NCBI GenBank assembly: GCA_041633555.1
Contig: JBFKFZ010000002.1
Location: 1 to 64,000 of the forward strand
Direction of reading: 5' to 3'
Length of the DNA stretch: 64,000 nt
From: JAHEAO01 sp041633555
GTDB taxonomy: Bacteria; Pseudomonadota; Alphaproteobacteria; Rhodobacterales; Rhodobacteraceae
In this document: piece after piece, positions 54,294 to 63,608 of the stretch
Layout: each line of letters begins with the position of its first letter
How positions within the stretch are numbered: position 1 is the stretch's first letter
Program-made: the position numbers and the translations under genes
The notes under the pieces: generated by a model
What the model was told of the DNA's origin: nothing
Seen by the model: the letters and a program-made list of their open reading frames with translations, nothing else
Databases searched by the model: none

Positions 54294-54500
54294 ATGCGCA
54301 ACGTGGGAAATATCGACCGTATCATCCGGGCATTTCTGGGGGTGGCGCTGATCCTCTTGCCGCTTGAATCGAGCTTCGGCGCGGGCAGCGAGCTGCTGAC
54401 CTGGGGGTCGATTATCATCGGGCTGGTCTTGGCCGGGACCGCGGTTCTCGGTTTTTGCCCGCTCTATCGCCTCGCCGGTATGAATACCTGCAGAAAGTAA
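54294..54500 (+). CDS. DUF2892 membrane protein (YgaP transmembrane-like)
   Basis: 68 residues, N-terminal MRNVGNIDRIIRAFLGVALIL and GFCPLYRLAGMNTC, the signature of DUF2892: two helices and two Cys near the C-terminus. In E. coli YgaP this part anchors a rhodanese; here the DUF442 rhodanese-like gene is four genes on. Confidence 0.88.
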   Translation: MRNVGNIDRIIRAFLGVALILLPLESSFGAGSELLTWGSIIIGLVLAGTAVLGFCPLYRLAGMNTCRK

Positions 54501-54505
54501 CCGAC

Positions 54506-54934
54506 ATGACCGAATTCACTCCCTGGGCCTCTCTGACAGGCGGTATGCTGATCGGCCTCGCATCGGTTCTCTTAATGGCCTTCCGTGGCCGAATCTTCGG
54601 CGCAACGGGCATTCTGACGGGCTTCATGACGCCGAACTCGTCCAGCGATTGGTCGTGGCGGGCGGTACTTCTGGCAGGGATCGTCTCGTCGCCGCTGTTC
54701 TACCTGGCCGCCTCTGGCGGCTGGCCCGAGATCGTGACACCGGTCTCGAAGGCGATGCTGGTCGTGGGCGGGTTGATCGTTGGGATCGGCGTGACCATCG
54801 GATCAGGCTGCACCTCGGGTCATGGGGTCTGCGGTGTGGCGCGCCTGTCGCGGCGCTCGATCGTGGCCACAGCTACATTCATGGTCGTGACCGCTGTCAC
54901 TGTCTATGTCATGCGTCACGTGATCGGATCCTGA
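54506..54934 (+). CDS. YeeE/YedE family transporter, first half
   Basis: 142 residues with about four helices and GSGCTSGHGVCGVARLSRRS near 95-115, the conserved Cys motif. YeeE/TsuA-type proteins import thiosulfate or related sulfur anions. The split-gene form (PmpA/PmpB-like) is typical next to persulfide dioxygenases. One base separates it from the second half. Confidence 0.88.
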   Translation: MTEFTPWASLTGGMLIGLASVLLMAFRGRIFGATGILTGFMTPNSSSDWSWRAVLLAGIVSSPLFYLAASGGWPEIVTPVSKAMLVVGGLIVGIGVTIGSGCTSGHGVCGVARLSRRSIVATATFMVVTAVTVYVMRHVIGS

Positions 54935-54935
54935 A

Positions 54936-55385
54936 ATGAAGATCGTCGTTACATATCTCATTGGTCTGGTCTTCGGCCTCGGCATCGCGATCTCGGGCAT
55001 GGCGAATCCGTCCAAGGTTGTCAATTTCTTCGATTTCGCCGGAACCTGGGATCCCAGTCTTGCATTCGTAATGGGCGGCGCCGTGATCGTCGCCGGCATC
55101 GGCTACCAGCTGGTCTTCCGTCGCAAGCGCCCGGTCTTCGATCCAGACTTCAACGTCCCCACCAGCCGCGTCATCGACGCCCGGCTGGTCGGCGGTTCGG
55201 CGCTGTTCGGCATCGGCTGGGGCATTGCCGGCTTTTGTCCCGGCGCGGTGCTGCCAGTACTTGGGACGGGCAATGCCGACGTTCTGATCTTCTTCGCTGC
55301 GCTCATCGCGGGCATCCTGATCGCCCGCTGGTTGTTGCGGCTCAACCTGATCCCGGCCCGAGGCGGCCCAGCATCCAGCAGCTGA
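54936..55385 (+). CDS. DUF6691/YeeE-type transporter, second half
   Basis: 149 residues, about four helices: YLIGLVFGLGIAISGMANPSKVVNFFD at the start and GIGWGIAGFCPGAVLP near 92, each a recognised half of the YeeE fold. Together with the preceding gene it should form one inner-membrane sulfur transporter. Confidence 0.87.
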   Translation: MKIVVTYLIGLVFGLGIAISGMANPSKVVNFFDFAGTWDPSLAFVMGGAVIVAGIGYQLVFRRKRPVFDPDFNVPTSRVIDARLVGGSALFGIGWGIAGFCPGAVLPVLGTGNADVLIFFAALIAGILIARWLLRLNLIPARGGPASSS

Positions 55386-55406
55386 TAGCAGGAAAGGAAC
55401 TTGAAC

Positions 55407-56294
55407 ATGGCAACCTATCCCGTTGATATGAAGGTAAAACCAGAGGTGACGGCCTTCTTCGAAGAGGATTCGAACACGATCAGCTACGTGGTCAAGGATC
55501 CCAGCTCGAACGCTTGCGCCATCGTCGATTCGGTGATGGATATCGACTATGCGGCGGGCCGCATCAGCCACGAACATGCCGATGAAATCATCGCCTATGT
55601 CCGCGACAAAGGCCTGACGGTCGAATGGCTGATAGAGACCCATGTCCATGCCGATCACCTGTCGGCGGCGCCCTACATCCAGGAACAGGTCGGCGGCAAG
55701 ATCGGCATCGGGCACAACATCACCGTGGTGCAGGACGTCTTCGGCAAGATCTTCAACGAGGGCACCGAGTTCCAGCGCGACGGCTCGCAGTTCGACCGGC
55801 TGCTCGAGAACGGCGACACCTACATGATCGGCGGCATGCAGGCCGTTGCGATCTACACGCCCGGCCACACGCCCGCCTGCATGACCCATGTGATTGGAGA
55901 CGCCGCCTTTGTCGGTGACACGCTCTTCATGCCCGATGGCGGATCGGCCCGCGCCGACTTCCCGGGTGGTGATGCCGGAACCCTCTACGACTCGATCCAG
56001 AAGGTGCTGGCACTGCCCGATGAAATGCGGCTCTTCATGTGTCACGACTACGCCCCGAATGGCCGCGACATCCTTTGGGAAACCACCGTTGCCGAGCAAA
56101 AGGCTCACAATATCCATGTCGGCGGCGGCAAAAGCCGTGAGGACTTCATCAAGTTCCGCACTGAGCGCGACGCGACATTGGCGATGCCACGCTTGATCAT
56201 CCCGTCATTGCAGGTGAACATGCGGGCAGGCGACATGCCACCCGCCGACAAGGACGGCAGGACCTTCCTCAAGGTGCCCGTCAACACGCTTTGA
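55407..56294 (+). CDS. MBL-fold persulfide dioxygenase-like protein (Blh/ETHE1 type)
   Basis: 295 residues. Iron ligands in THVHADH (about 77-83), a His in TPGHTPACMTHVIGD, Asp in FVGDTLF and His in FMCHDYAPNG. ETHE1-type enzymes oxidise glutathione or low-molecular-weight persulfide to sulfite. The Blh form is paired with DUF442 proteins and BigR regulators elsewhere. ATG 55407 is preferred to TTG 55401 after GGAAAGG. Confidence 0.87.
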   Translation: MATYPVDMKVKPEVTAFFEEDSNTISYVVKDPSSNACAIVDSVMDIDYAAGRISHEHADEIIAYVRDKGLTVEWLIETHVHADHLSAAPYIQEQVGGKIGIGHNITVVQDVFGKIFNEGTEFQRDGSQFDRLLENGDTYMIGGMQAVAIYTPGHTPACMTHVIGDAAFVGDTLFMPDGGSARADFPGGDAGTLYDSIQKVLALPDEMRLFMCHDYAPNGRDILWETTVAEQKAHNIHVGGGKSREDFIKFRTERDATLAMPRLIIPSLQVNMRAGDMPPADKDGRTFLKVPVNTL

Positions 56295-56313
56295 CCGAAA
56301 GGGAACGACTCGC

Positions 56314-56652
56314 ATGGATATCAAAAAAATCGACAACGATGTCTCGGTGGGCGGCCAGATCACAACCGACGATCTGCCGGTCATTTCCGCTCACGGGTTC
56401 AAGAGCGTTATCTGCAACCGGCCGGACGGCGAGGCGATCGACCAACCCGACTACGAGGATGTCGAACATAACGCCAAGGCCTGCGGGATCGAGACCCGCT
56501 ACATCCCGGTCCACCATACCGGGTTGAAAGAAACCGACATCGAGGCCTTCGCCAAGGCGCTGCAGGAAATGCCGCGCCCGATCCTTGCCTATTGCCGGTC
56601 CGGCGCGCGCTCGACCGCGATCTACGAGGCGGCCAAGGCCCGGCTGGGCTAA
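56314..56652 (+). CDS. TIGR01244/DUF442 sulfur transferase-like protein
   Basis: 112 residues. The Cys loop AYCRSGARSTA near 91-101 is a phosphatase/rhodanese-like P-loop. DUF442 domains fused to or adjacent to persulfide dioxygenases act as sulfurtransferases. It lies 19 bases after the MBL gene. Confidence 0.87.
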   Translation: MDIKKIDNDVSVGGQITTDDLPVISAHGFKSVICNRPDGEAIDQPDYEDVEHNAKACGIETRYIPVHHTGLKETDIEAFAKALQEMPRPILAYCRSGARSTAIYEAAKARLG

Positions 56653-56658
56653 GCCACC

Positions 56659-56678
56659 GGCCCCGATCGGTCGGGGCC
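56659..56678 (+). terminator. Stem-loop between the DUF442 and SulP genes
   Basis: GGCCCCGA (56659-56666) and TCGGGGCC (56671-56678) with a TCGG loop; no T run. May be an mRNA processing or stabilising stem. Confidence 0.4.
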
Positions 56679-56694
56679 TCCACCAGAAAGCGAC

Positions 56695-58443
56695 ATGATC
56701 ATGAAGATGAAGGCGCAGGCCCGCGCCCTGGTTCGGTTCGTACCGATCCTCGACTGGGGCCGTAGGTACAACCGCAACACTCTGGGCAGCGATCTGCTGG
56801 CCGCCCTGATCGTCACGATCATGCTGATCCCGCAATCGCTGGCCTATGCGCTGCTGGCCGGACTGCCCGCCGAGATGGGGCTTTACGCCTCGATCCTGCC
56901 GCTGCTGGCCTACGCGATCTTCGGCACCTCCCGTGCTTTGTCCGTCGGTCCCGTGGCGGTGGTGTCGCTGATGACGGCGGCGGCCATCGGCAATCTCGGG
57001 CTGACCGACCCTGCCCGAATCGCCGCCGCCGCGATCACGATGGCCTTTCTGTCGGGCCTCTTCCTGCTGGCTATGGGCGTCTTCCGGCTCGGATTCCTTG
57101 CCAATTTCCTCAGCCACCCGGTCATTTCCGGCTTCATCACCGCCTCGGGCCTGCTAATCGCGGCCAGCCAGCTCAAGCATATCCTCGGCGTGCCGGCCTC
57201 CGGTCATACGCTGGTGGAAATGCTGCATTCCCTTGCCATCCATCTGGCCAACATCAACCCGGCCACGCTGGTCATCGGTGCCGGCTCCACGGCCTTCCTG
57301 CTCTGGGTTCGCAAGGGTTTGAAGCCCCGCCTGATGGCGCTCGGCCTCGGCCCGCGCAGCGCTGACATCGTGACCAAGGCCGGACCGGTCGCGGCGGTGG
57401 CGGCAATGACGTTTGCCACCTGGGGTCTTGACCTTGGCGCGCGCGGCGTCGCGATCGTCGGAGAGATCCCCGGCGGTCTGCCTCCGTTGACCCTGCCCAG
57501 CTTCGACCTCGCGCTCTGGACAGCACTTGTCGGGTCGGCCGCGCTGATATCGGTGATAGGTTTTGTCGAAAGCGTGTCAGTCGCGCAAACGCTTGCCGCC
57601 AAGAGGCGTCAGCGCATCGACCCCGATCAGGAATTGATCGGCCTCGGCGCCTCAAACATCGCCGCCGCCATTTCGGGCGGCTACCCCGTTACCGGCGGTT
57701 TCGCCCGGTCTGTCGTGAATTTCGACGCCGGCGCCGAGACACCTGCCGCCGGGGCCTTCACCGCAATGGGCATCGCCAGCGCCGCACTGGCCCTGACCCC
57801 GCTCATTCACTTCCTTCCCGTCGCGACCCTTGCCGCCACCATCATCGTCGCGGTCCTTTCGTTGGTCGATTTCAGTATCCTCAGGCGCAGTTGGACCTAT
57901 TCGCGCGCCGATTTCGCCGCGGTAGCCGCGACGATCCTGCTGACGCTCGGTTTCGGGGTCGAACTCGGCGTTTCTTCCGGCGTCCTGATCTCGATCCTGC
58001 TCTATCTCTACCGGTCCTCGCGGCCGCATATCGCCGAGGTCGGCCTGGTTCCCGGCACCGAGCATTTCCGCAACATCAACCGTCACACGGTGCTCACCGA
58101 TCCGAAGCTGCTGACGATCCGCATCGACGAAAGCCTCTTTTTCGCCAATGCCCGCTATCTCGAGGACTACCTGCAAGAGCGTGTCGTGGCAGATTCCGGA
58201 CTGACCGATGTCGTCCTGATGTGCTCGGCAGTCAACCAGATCGACCTCAGCGCGCTTGAAAGCCTCGAGGCGATCAATCAGCGCCTCAACAGCATGGGCA
58301 TCCGGCTGCATCTAAGCGAGGTCAAGGGACCGGTAATGGACCGGTTGCAGCATTCGCAGTTCCTTCACGATCTTACGGGCGAAGTGTTCCTCTCGCAGTT
58401 TGGCGCGGTGCGGGCGCTGGCCCCGGTCGATCAGGCTGCCTGA
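56695..58443 (+). CDS. SulP family anion transporter with STAS domain
   Basis: 582 residues, about 10-14 helices (SLAYALLAGLPAEMGLYASILPLLAYAIFG near 45) and a C-terminal STAS domain (about 450-560, with VNQIDLSALESLEAINQRL). SulP proteins carry sulfate, bicarbonate or related anions. Next to persulfide oxidation genes, sulfate or sulfite movement is likely. The start may be at 56695 or 56701. Confidence 0.9.
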   Translation: MIMKMKAQARALVRFVPILDWGRRYNRNTLGSDLLAALIVTIMLIPQSLAYALLAGLPAEMGLYASILPLLAYAIFGTSRALSVGPVAVVSLMTAAAIGNLGLTDPARIAAAAITMAFLSGLFLLAMGVFRLGFLANFLSHPVISGFITASGLLIAASQLKHILGVPASGHTLVEMLHSLAIHLANINPATLVIGAGSTAFLLWVRKGLKPRLMALGLGPRSADIVTKAGPVAAVAAMTFATWGLDLGARGVAIVGEIPGGLPPLTLPSFDLALWTALVGSAALISVIGFVESVSVAQTLAAKRRQRIDPDQELIGLGASNIAAAISGGYPVTGGFARSVVNFDAGAETPAAGAFTAMGIASAALALTPLIHFLPVATLAATIIVAVLSLVDFSILRRSWTYSRADFAAVAATILLTLGFGVELGVSSGVLISILLYLYRSSRPHIAEVGLVPGTEHFRNINRHTVLTDPKLLTIRIDESLFFANARYLEDYLQERVVADSGLTDVVLMCSAVNQIDLSALESLEAINQRLNSMGIRLHLSEVKGPVMDRLQHSQFLHDLTGEVFLSQFGAVRALAPVDQAA

Positions 58444-58506
58444 ACCCGTTTGCCGCTTGAAAGCCGCGCGACTCTGCGAAACGATGGGGCAGGGAGGAGG
58501 CGAGCG

Positions 58507-59271
58507 ATGCAGATTACCAAGAACATGACGGCGGTGGTGACTGGCGGAGCTTCAGGGCTCGGCGCTGCAGTGGCAGAGGCGCTGGTTTCGGCGGGCGCGC
58601 AGGTTTGTCTCTTCGACTGGAACGGAGCCGAGGGGCGCAAGCGCGCGGATTTCTTGGAATGCGGCTTTGTCGAGGTCGACGTCGCCGATCCGGCAAGCGT
58701 TGCCGCCGGCTTCGGGATCGCCGCCAAGCAGGGGCCGCTGCGCATTTTGGTGAATTGCGCCGGCATCGCGCCGGCCGGCAAGACCGTCTCGCGCGGCGCG
58801 CCGCATGATCCGGAATTGTTCGAGCGCGTGATCAAGGTGAACCTTCTGGGCAGCTTCTACTGCGCCAGCCAGGCCGCGGCGATCATGGCTGCGAACGACC
58901 CCGAGGGCCCGGACGGCGAACGCGGCGTGATTGTCAACACCGCCTCGATCGCCGCCTATGAGGGGCAGGTGGGGCAAGTCGCCTATGCCGCGTCCAAGGG
59001 CGGCATCGTCGGCATGACGCTGCCGATGGCGCGCGACCTGTCGCAATCCGGCATCCGCATCTGTTCGATCGCGCCAGGCCTGTTCCTGACGCCGCTCCTG
59101 CAGGGACTGCCGCAAGAGGTGCAGGACTCGCTCGGGGCGCAGGTGCCGTTTCCGCCCCGCCTCGGGAACGCCTCGGAATTCGCCGCGCTGGCCCGTCACA
59201 TAGTCGAGAATCCGATGCTGAACGGCGAGGTCATCCGCCTCGATGGCGCGATCCGCATGGCGCCGCGTTAG
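58507..59271 (+). CDS. Short-chain dehydrogenase (3-hydroxyacyl-CoA dehydrogenase type II-like)
   Basis: 254 residues of the SDR fold: VVTGGASGLGAAVAEAL (about 11-27), LVNCAGIAPA, NTASIAAYEGQVGQVAYAASKGG with catalytic Ser, Tyr and Lys, and IAPGLFLTPLL. It resembles HSD17B10-type enzymes that oxidise 3-hydroxyacyl-CoA with NAD. GGAGGCGA precedes the start. Confidence 0.88.
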   Translation: MQITKNMTAVVTGGASGLGAAVAEALVSAGAQVCLFDWNGAEGRKRADFLECGFVEVDVADPASVAAGFGIAAKQGPLRILVNCAGIAPAGKTVSRGAPHDPELFERVIKVNLLGSFYCASQAAAIMAANDPEGPDGERGVIVNTASIAAYEGQVGQVAYAASKGGIVGMTLPMARDLSQSGIRICSIAPGLFLTPLLQGLPQEVQDSLGAQVPFPPRLGNASEFAALARHIVENPMLNGEVIRLDGAIRMAPR

Positions 59272-59437
59272 GCGGAACGCCACACCTCCGTAACAACCAG
59301 AAGCCAGACGGAACCCCTACCGCAGGTTTGTGGACCGGCATCCATTCGGATGTCACGAACCCATGTGCCGCGTCCGCGATGGCGCTCAAAGCGCGTCATC
59401 CGCACGTCCCTTCGAAAACACGAACGCCGCATCCAAA

Positions 59438-59466
59438 TTGATGGAAATTCGTTCATCTGATATGAT
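59438..59466 (+). promoter_or_regulatory. Sigma-70-type promoter
   Basis: TTGATG (59438-59443), 17-base spacer, TATGAT (59461-59466): one of the best promoter matches in the window, about 25 bases before the GTG at 59491. Confidence 0.65.
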
Positions 59467-59490
59467 TGGAACCGCGAGACGACAACTCTT

Positions 59491-60300
59491 GTGGAGTGTC
59501 AACCGAGGTCCACAGGCCGAACCAGATCCGCGCTGAATGACTCTCGGCGGACAAGCCGGTTTGGATTCCTGACGGCAGGATTTCTGGCGCTGTCGGCCGG
59601 GTCAGGAGAGGCGGCATGCCGACTGGCGCTGGCGCTTGGGCTCGATGTGTCGGACTCGGTCGATGCCACCGAATACCGGCTGCAACTCGGCGGGCTCGCG
59701 TCGGCAGTGTTGCACCCAGAGGTTCAGTCGGCATTCCTGGCAGTTCCGACGGCACCGGTGCGGCTGTTCGTGTTCGAATGGGCAGGATATTGCAGCCAGC
59801 GCCGAATCATCGATTGGCAGGAGATCAAAGGCACCAAGGATCTGGCGTGGGTCGCGGCGATATTGCGGAGCCGTTCGCGATTCGCCCTCGTGCCATCAAC
59901 CGGAATCGGCGAGGCGATGCTTTATGGCGGCGGAGCGCTGGCGGATCAGCCGGACTGTTGGCGACATATTCTGGACCTGTCAGGCGATGGCATGTCCAAT
60001 GCCGGCATTCTGCCGCGCAGTCTGAGCGCGGCGGTGCTTGGTGGGGTGACGGTCAACGGGTTTGTCGTCGGCTCGAACGGCGAGAATTCTTCTGACGAGA
60101 TTGCCAACCTGCTTGCATATTATGTCGATGATGTGATCCGCGGACCCGATGCCTTTGTCGAAATGGCGACGACTTATCGGGACCTCGAGCAGGCAATGAC
60201 GCGGAAACTCCTGCGTGAGATGCAGGCCCTTGCACTCTCTGAAATGCAGGGTCAGCCCACCCGGAATGACATTTCCGCATCGAATTTCGGGCACCGTTAG
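59491..60300 (+). CDS. DUF1194 (VWA-like) exported protein
   Basis: 269 residues from a GTG start; hydrophobic segment about 22-40 (FGFLTAGFLALSAGSGEA) is an uncleaved or cleaved signal. CRLALALGLDVSDSVDATEY gives a VWA MIDAS-like DxSxS, and ILDLSGDGMSNAG follows, diagnostic for DUF1194. Function unknown. No better ATG start is seen; translation might begin a few codons later. Confidence 0.78.
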   Translation: MECQPRSTGRTRSALNDSRRTSRFGFLTAGFLALSAGSGEAACRLALALGLDVSDSVDATEYRLQLGGLASAVLHPEVQSAFLAVPTAPVRLFVFEWAGYCSQRRIIDWQEIKGTKDLAWVAAILRSRSRFALVPSTGIGEAMLYGGGALADQPDCWRHILDLSGDGMSNAGILPRSLSAAVLGGVTVNGFVVGSNGENSSDEIANLLAYYVDDVIRGPDAFVEMATTYRDLEQAMTRKLLREMQALALSEMQGQPTRNDISASNFGHR

Positions 60301-60312
60301 CATGGCGCACCA

Positions 60313-61635
60313 TCAGTAGATCAGCCAGACGAGCCCTAGTGTGATCGGCGGGAACGCTGTCAGGATGACGACCCGCACGATGTCGGTCAAGACGAAGGGA
60401 AATGTGCCGTGGAATGTCTGACCGATCGGGATATCCTTGGCCATTGAGTTGATGACGAAAAGGTTCATTCCCACGGGCGGCGTGATTAGCCCGACCTCGA
60501 CCACGATCAGCACCAGGATCCCGAACCAGAGACCGAAATCCTCGGCGCTCATGCCGAAATCGAGTACCATCATGATGGGGAAAAAGATCGGTACGGTCAG
60601 CAGGATCATGGAAAGACTGTCCATGATACATCCGAAGGCGAGGTAGAGCAGCAATACGACCGTCAGGATGATCCATGGCGACAGCCCCAGGGCACCGACC
60701 CATTCCGCAGTATGCTGTGGTACCTGCGTCAGCGCCAGAAAGCCGTTGAAGAGCGCCGCACCCAGGATGATCAGAAAGATCATTGCAGTAGAATTTGCAG
60801 TCGCGAGAATGGCTTGCCCGGTTTTTTTGAAGTTGAGGTCGCCTGAGAAGAGCGCCACCAGCCCGGTGCCAGCGGCACCCACCGCCGCCGCCTCGGTCGG
60901 GGTGAAGATGCCGCCATAGATCCCGCCGACCACCGCGATGAAGATCAGGAGGACTGGCCAGACGCCTGCGACGGCCTTGAAGCGCTCAAGATAGCTGATC
61001 CGGTCCAGTACCCGTCCGGAATTCGGCACGACCCGCACATAGATCGCGATACAGATCATGTAACCGACGGCGGCCAGAATGCCCGGAATGAAGGCCGCAA
61101 CGAAAAGCTTCGCGATATTCTGCTCCGTCAGGATCGCATAGATGACGAGGATCACCGAGGGCGGGATCAGGATCCCCAAGGTTCCGCCCGCCGCAAGTGT
61201 GCCTGTCGCCAGCGGCCCCGAATAGCCGTAGCGCCGCAGTTCCGGCAGCGCGACCTGCCCCATTGTAGCGGCCGTCGCGAGCGATGACCCGCAGATCGCG
61301 CCGAAACCGGCGCAGGCCCCGATTGCCGACATCGCCACGCCGCCCTTACGGTGACCCAGCCAGGCCTCGGCCGCCTTGAACAAAGATGCCGACAAGCCGC
61401 TCAGCGTCGCGAACTGGCCCATCAGCAGAAACAGCGGAATGATCGACAGCGAGTAGCTGGAGAAGGTGCCGTAGACCAGATGCTTCATCTGGCTCAGCAT
61501 CATCGCGGTCGATCCTGTCACGACGTAATTGCCCAGAAAGCCGACGGCCAGCATCGCGAGGCCAATGGGAATGCGCAGGAAGATCAGCGCCAGCAGAACC
61601 GGAAACGACCAGAGGCCGATCTCGAAATTGCTCAT
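60313..61635 (-). CDS. dctM: TRAP transporter large permease DctM
   Basis: 440 residues, about 12 hydrophobic helices with GACAGFGAICGSSLATAATMGQVALPEL near 125-150 and FTPTEAAAVGA near 275. Carries solute with a sodium gradient together with DctQ and DctP. The start at 61635 overlaps dctQ by 4 bases. Confidence 0.92.
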   Translation of the reverse strand: MSNFEIGLWSFPVLLALIFLRIPIGLAMLAVGFLGNYVVTGSTAMMLSQMKHLVYGTFSSYSLSIIPLFLLMGQFATLSGLSASLFKAAEAWLGHRKGGVAMSAIGACAGFGAICGSSLATAATMGQVALPELRRYGYSGPLATGTLAAGGTLGILIPPSVILVIYAILTEQNIAKLFVAAFIPGILAAVGYMICIAIYVRVVPNSGRVLDRISYLERFKAVAGVWPVLLIFIAVVGGIYGGIFTPTEAAAVGAAGTGLVALFSGDLNFKKTGQAILATANSTAMIFLIILGAALFNGFLALTQVPQHTAEWVGALGLSPWIILTVVLLLYLAFGCIMDSLSMILLTVPIFFPIMMVLDFGMSAEDFGLWFGILVLIVVEVGLITPPVGMNLFVINSMAKDIPIGQTFHGTFPFVLTDIVRVVILTAFPPITLGLVWLIY

Positions 61636-62150
61636 GTCCGGATGCCCGCCAGCGCCCGGCCCGAGCGCCAGATGCAATAGAGGCTGACCGCCACGAAGAC
61701 CGCCGCCCCGGCAAGAGCGGCGGCATAAGTGATCCAGACTGGGAATTGCAGGATGAAGGTGGTTTCGGAATAGCTTTTCTTGTCGAGCATGCCCTGCCAG
61801 AGCCGCCAGCCGATCAATGCCGCTGCGACGAACATAAGGACATCCGAGACGAGGTCGATCGCCGCGTTGAGCCGCCGTCCGAACCGCGCCTGCAGCAGGT
61901 CGACAGTGGCATGGCCGCGCTTGATCTGGCACCAGGGCAGGAAGGCGAAGATCGCGAAGCCAACGCCGATCTCGACCATTTCAAAGTCGCCAGGGATCGG
62001 GCCCAAGCCTGCACCGTGAAGCGCGCGACCGGCGATCGAGATGCAGGTCATCACGACGATGCCAAGCAGAACGAGCCCGCCCAGATAGGCTGTCAGCCGG
62101 GCCAGAACCTCGAAGAAAACGCCAAGCTGCCTGTCCACATCCTCCGGCAC
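61632..62150 (-). CDS. dctQ: TRAP transporter small permease DctQ
   Basis: 172 residues with four membrane helices; ISIAGRAL, ARFGRRLNAAIDLVSD and WQGMLDKKSYSETTFILQFPVWITY are typical of the family. Part of dctP-dctQ-dctM on the minus strand, 105 bases after dctP. Confidence 0.9.
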   Translation of the reverse strand: MPEDVDRQLGVFFEVLARLTAYLGGLVLLGIVVMTCISIAGRALHGAGLGPIPGDFEMVEIGVGFAIFAFLPWCQIKRGHATVDLLQARFGRRLNAAIDLVSDVLMFVAAALIGWRLWQGMLDKKSYSETTFILQFPVWITYAAALAGAAVFVAVSLYCIWRSGRALAGIRT

Positions 62151-62255
62151 GCCCCGTGCCGCCCCTTCGTCGCGCGCCGGGCCGAAAGCTGTGCTCTCGG
62201 CCCGGTGCAGGAGTCATACAATCTGCCGGAGCCCCTGACCACCGGCTTTGGCCGT

Positions 62256-63296
62256 TCAGCCGCCGTTTTCGGCGATCAGCGCCTTGGCGCGGACGATCAG
62301 CGCTTGACCGTCGATGCCGCGCCCGGCCATGTCGGCGATCCAGCGCTCCACGACGGGTTTCGACGCTTCTTTCCACGCTGCCACATCGGCTTCGCTGATG
62401 CTGACGATATTGTTGCCCGCCGCCGCTTCGCGCCCCGGCGCATCATATTCGGCCATCGTTCTTGCCGCGAAACCGGCGAACTTTGCGCCCGAACTCTCGT
62501 CCAATATCGTACGCAGGTCGTCGGGCAGGGCGTCGTAGCTGGCCTTGTTCATCGCCAACACGAAAACCGCCGTGTAGAGCGCTTCGTTGCCTTCAAACTC
62601 GGTATGGTTGCCGACCAGTTCCGCCATCTTCAGGGCAGTCGTGACCTCCCACGGGATCACGGCGCCATCGATGACCCCCTTGGACAGGGATTCGGGGATC
62701 GCCGGAACCGCCATTCCGACAGATGTAGCGCCGAGTTCGGACAGAAGATCATTGATCACCCGGGTCGGGCCGCGCAGCTTCACGCCGTCAAGGTCGGACA
62801 TCGACGCAATCGGCTTGCTGGAATGAATGACGCCGGGCCCGTGAACCCAGCCAGCCAGCACCTTCACGTCGCCATATTCGCTTTCCTGGAAGTCCTCTTC
62901 GATCATCTGCTGAAAGGCGAGTCCCGTCGCCTCGGGATCGGTCATCATGAAGGGCAGCTCGAACACCTCGGACCGCGGGAACCGGCCCGGAGTGTAGCCC
63001 GGAAGGGTCCAGACGATGTCGACAACGCCGTCGACAGCCTGATCCATCAGTTCCGGCGGCCGGCCGCCCAGCGCCATCGCGTCGAAATGCTCGATTTTGA
63101 TGCGTCCGCCCGATGCCGCCTCGACCTCGGCGGCCCATGGCCTGAGGATATGCGCCGGCACGTTGGCGACTGGCGGCAGGAACTGGTGCAGCCGCAGCGT
63201 TACCTCTTGCGCGTGCGCCGCGCCCGCGTTCAGTCCAAGAACGCCCGCCGCCAGCATTCCGGCGGCGGCAAGGTTCAGTGCTTCGCGTCGTTTCAT
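62256..63296 (-). CDS. dctP: TRAP transporter substrate-binding protein DctP
   Basis: 346 residues: signal peptide (KRREALNLAAAGMLAAGVLGLNAGAAHAQ, with twin Arg), then VTLRLHQFLPPVANVPAHILRPWAAEVEAASGGRIKIEHFDAMALGG. The conserved Arg that binds substrate carboxylates is in GVKLRGPTRVINDLL. A carboxylic acid ligand is expected; which one cannot be told. Confidence 0.9.
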   Translation of the reverse strand: MKRREALNLAAAGMLAAGVLGLNAGAAHAQEVTLRLHQFLPPVANVPAHILRPWAAEVEAASGGRIKIEHFDAMALGGRPPELMDQAVDGVVDIVWTLPGYTPGRFPRSEVFELPFMMTDPEATGLAFQQMIEEDFQESEYGDVKVLAGWVHGPGVIHSSKPIASMSDLDGVKLRGPTRVINDLLSELGATSVGMAVPAIPESLSKGVIDGAVIPWEVTTALKMAELVGNHTEFEGNEALYTAVFVLAMNKASYDALPDDLRTILDESSGAKFAGFAARTMAEYDAPGREAAAGNNIVSISEADVAAWKEASKPVVERWIADMAGRGIDGQALIVRAKALIAENGG

Positions 63297-63608
63297 GGTT
63301 ATCTCCCCATCCTAGCCCGCGGCGTCCGGCGCCGCGCTGAATTGATAGGCCACAGCCTGTTTAAGCCAACCGGCAATGTAAACAGAAAACCGCAGGAGCC
63401 AGCCCGAAGAGAAGAACCGAATGAAGGCCCAGAGTGCGCAATCTTGTCAGCGCCAGCCGGCAGGGGGCAGTTTGGTCTTTCAGGCCTTGCCAGCTGCTGA
63501 CATACTCCCTTTCACAAGTAAGGAGATGTCCGGGGGCGAGGTCAGGACAAGGCGCCATAACGGCAACTCCGGTCCCAGTCGGTTCAGAAGTCTATGGGAG
63601 GATAATTC
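63297..63608. other. 312-base divergent intergenic region
   Basis: Lies between dctP (-) and the sugar-binding protein gene (+), so it should hold promoters for both. I see a TATGGGAGGAT ribosome site at its right end and no clear operator or RNA. Confidence 0.5.

Noticed and set aside
61746..63500. 584-codon plus-strand open frame opposite the TRAP genes
   Set aside because: Shadow of dctQ and dctP; no domain, and crosses a gene boundary.
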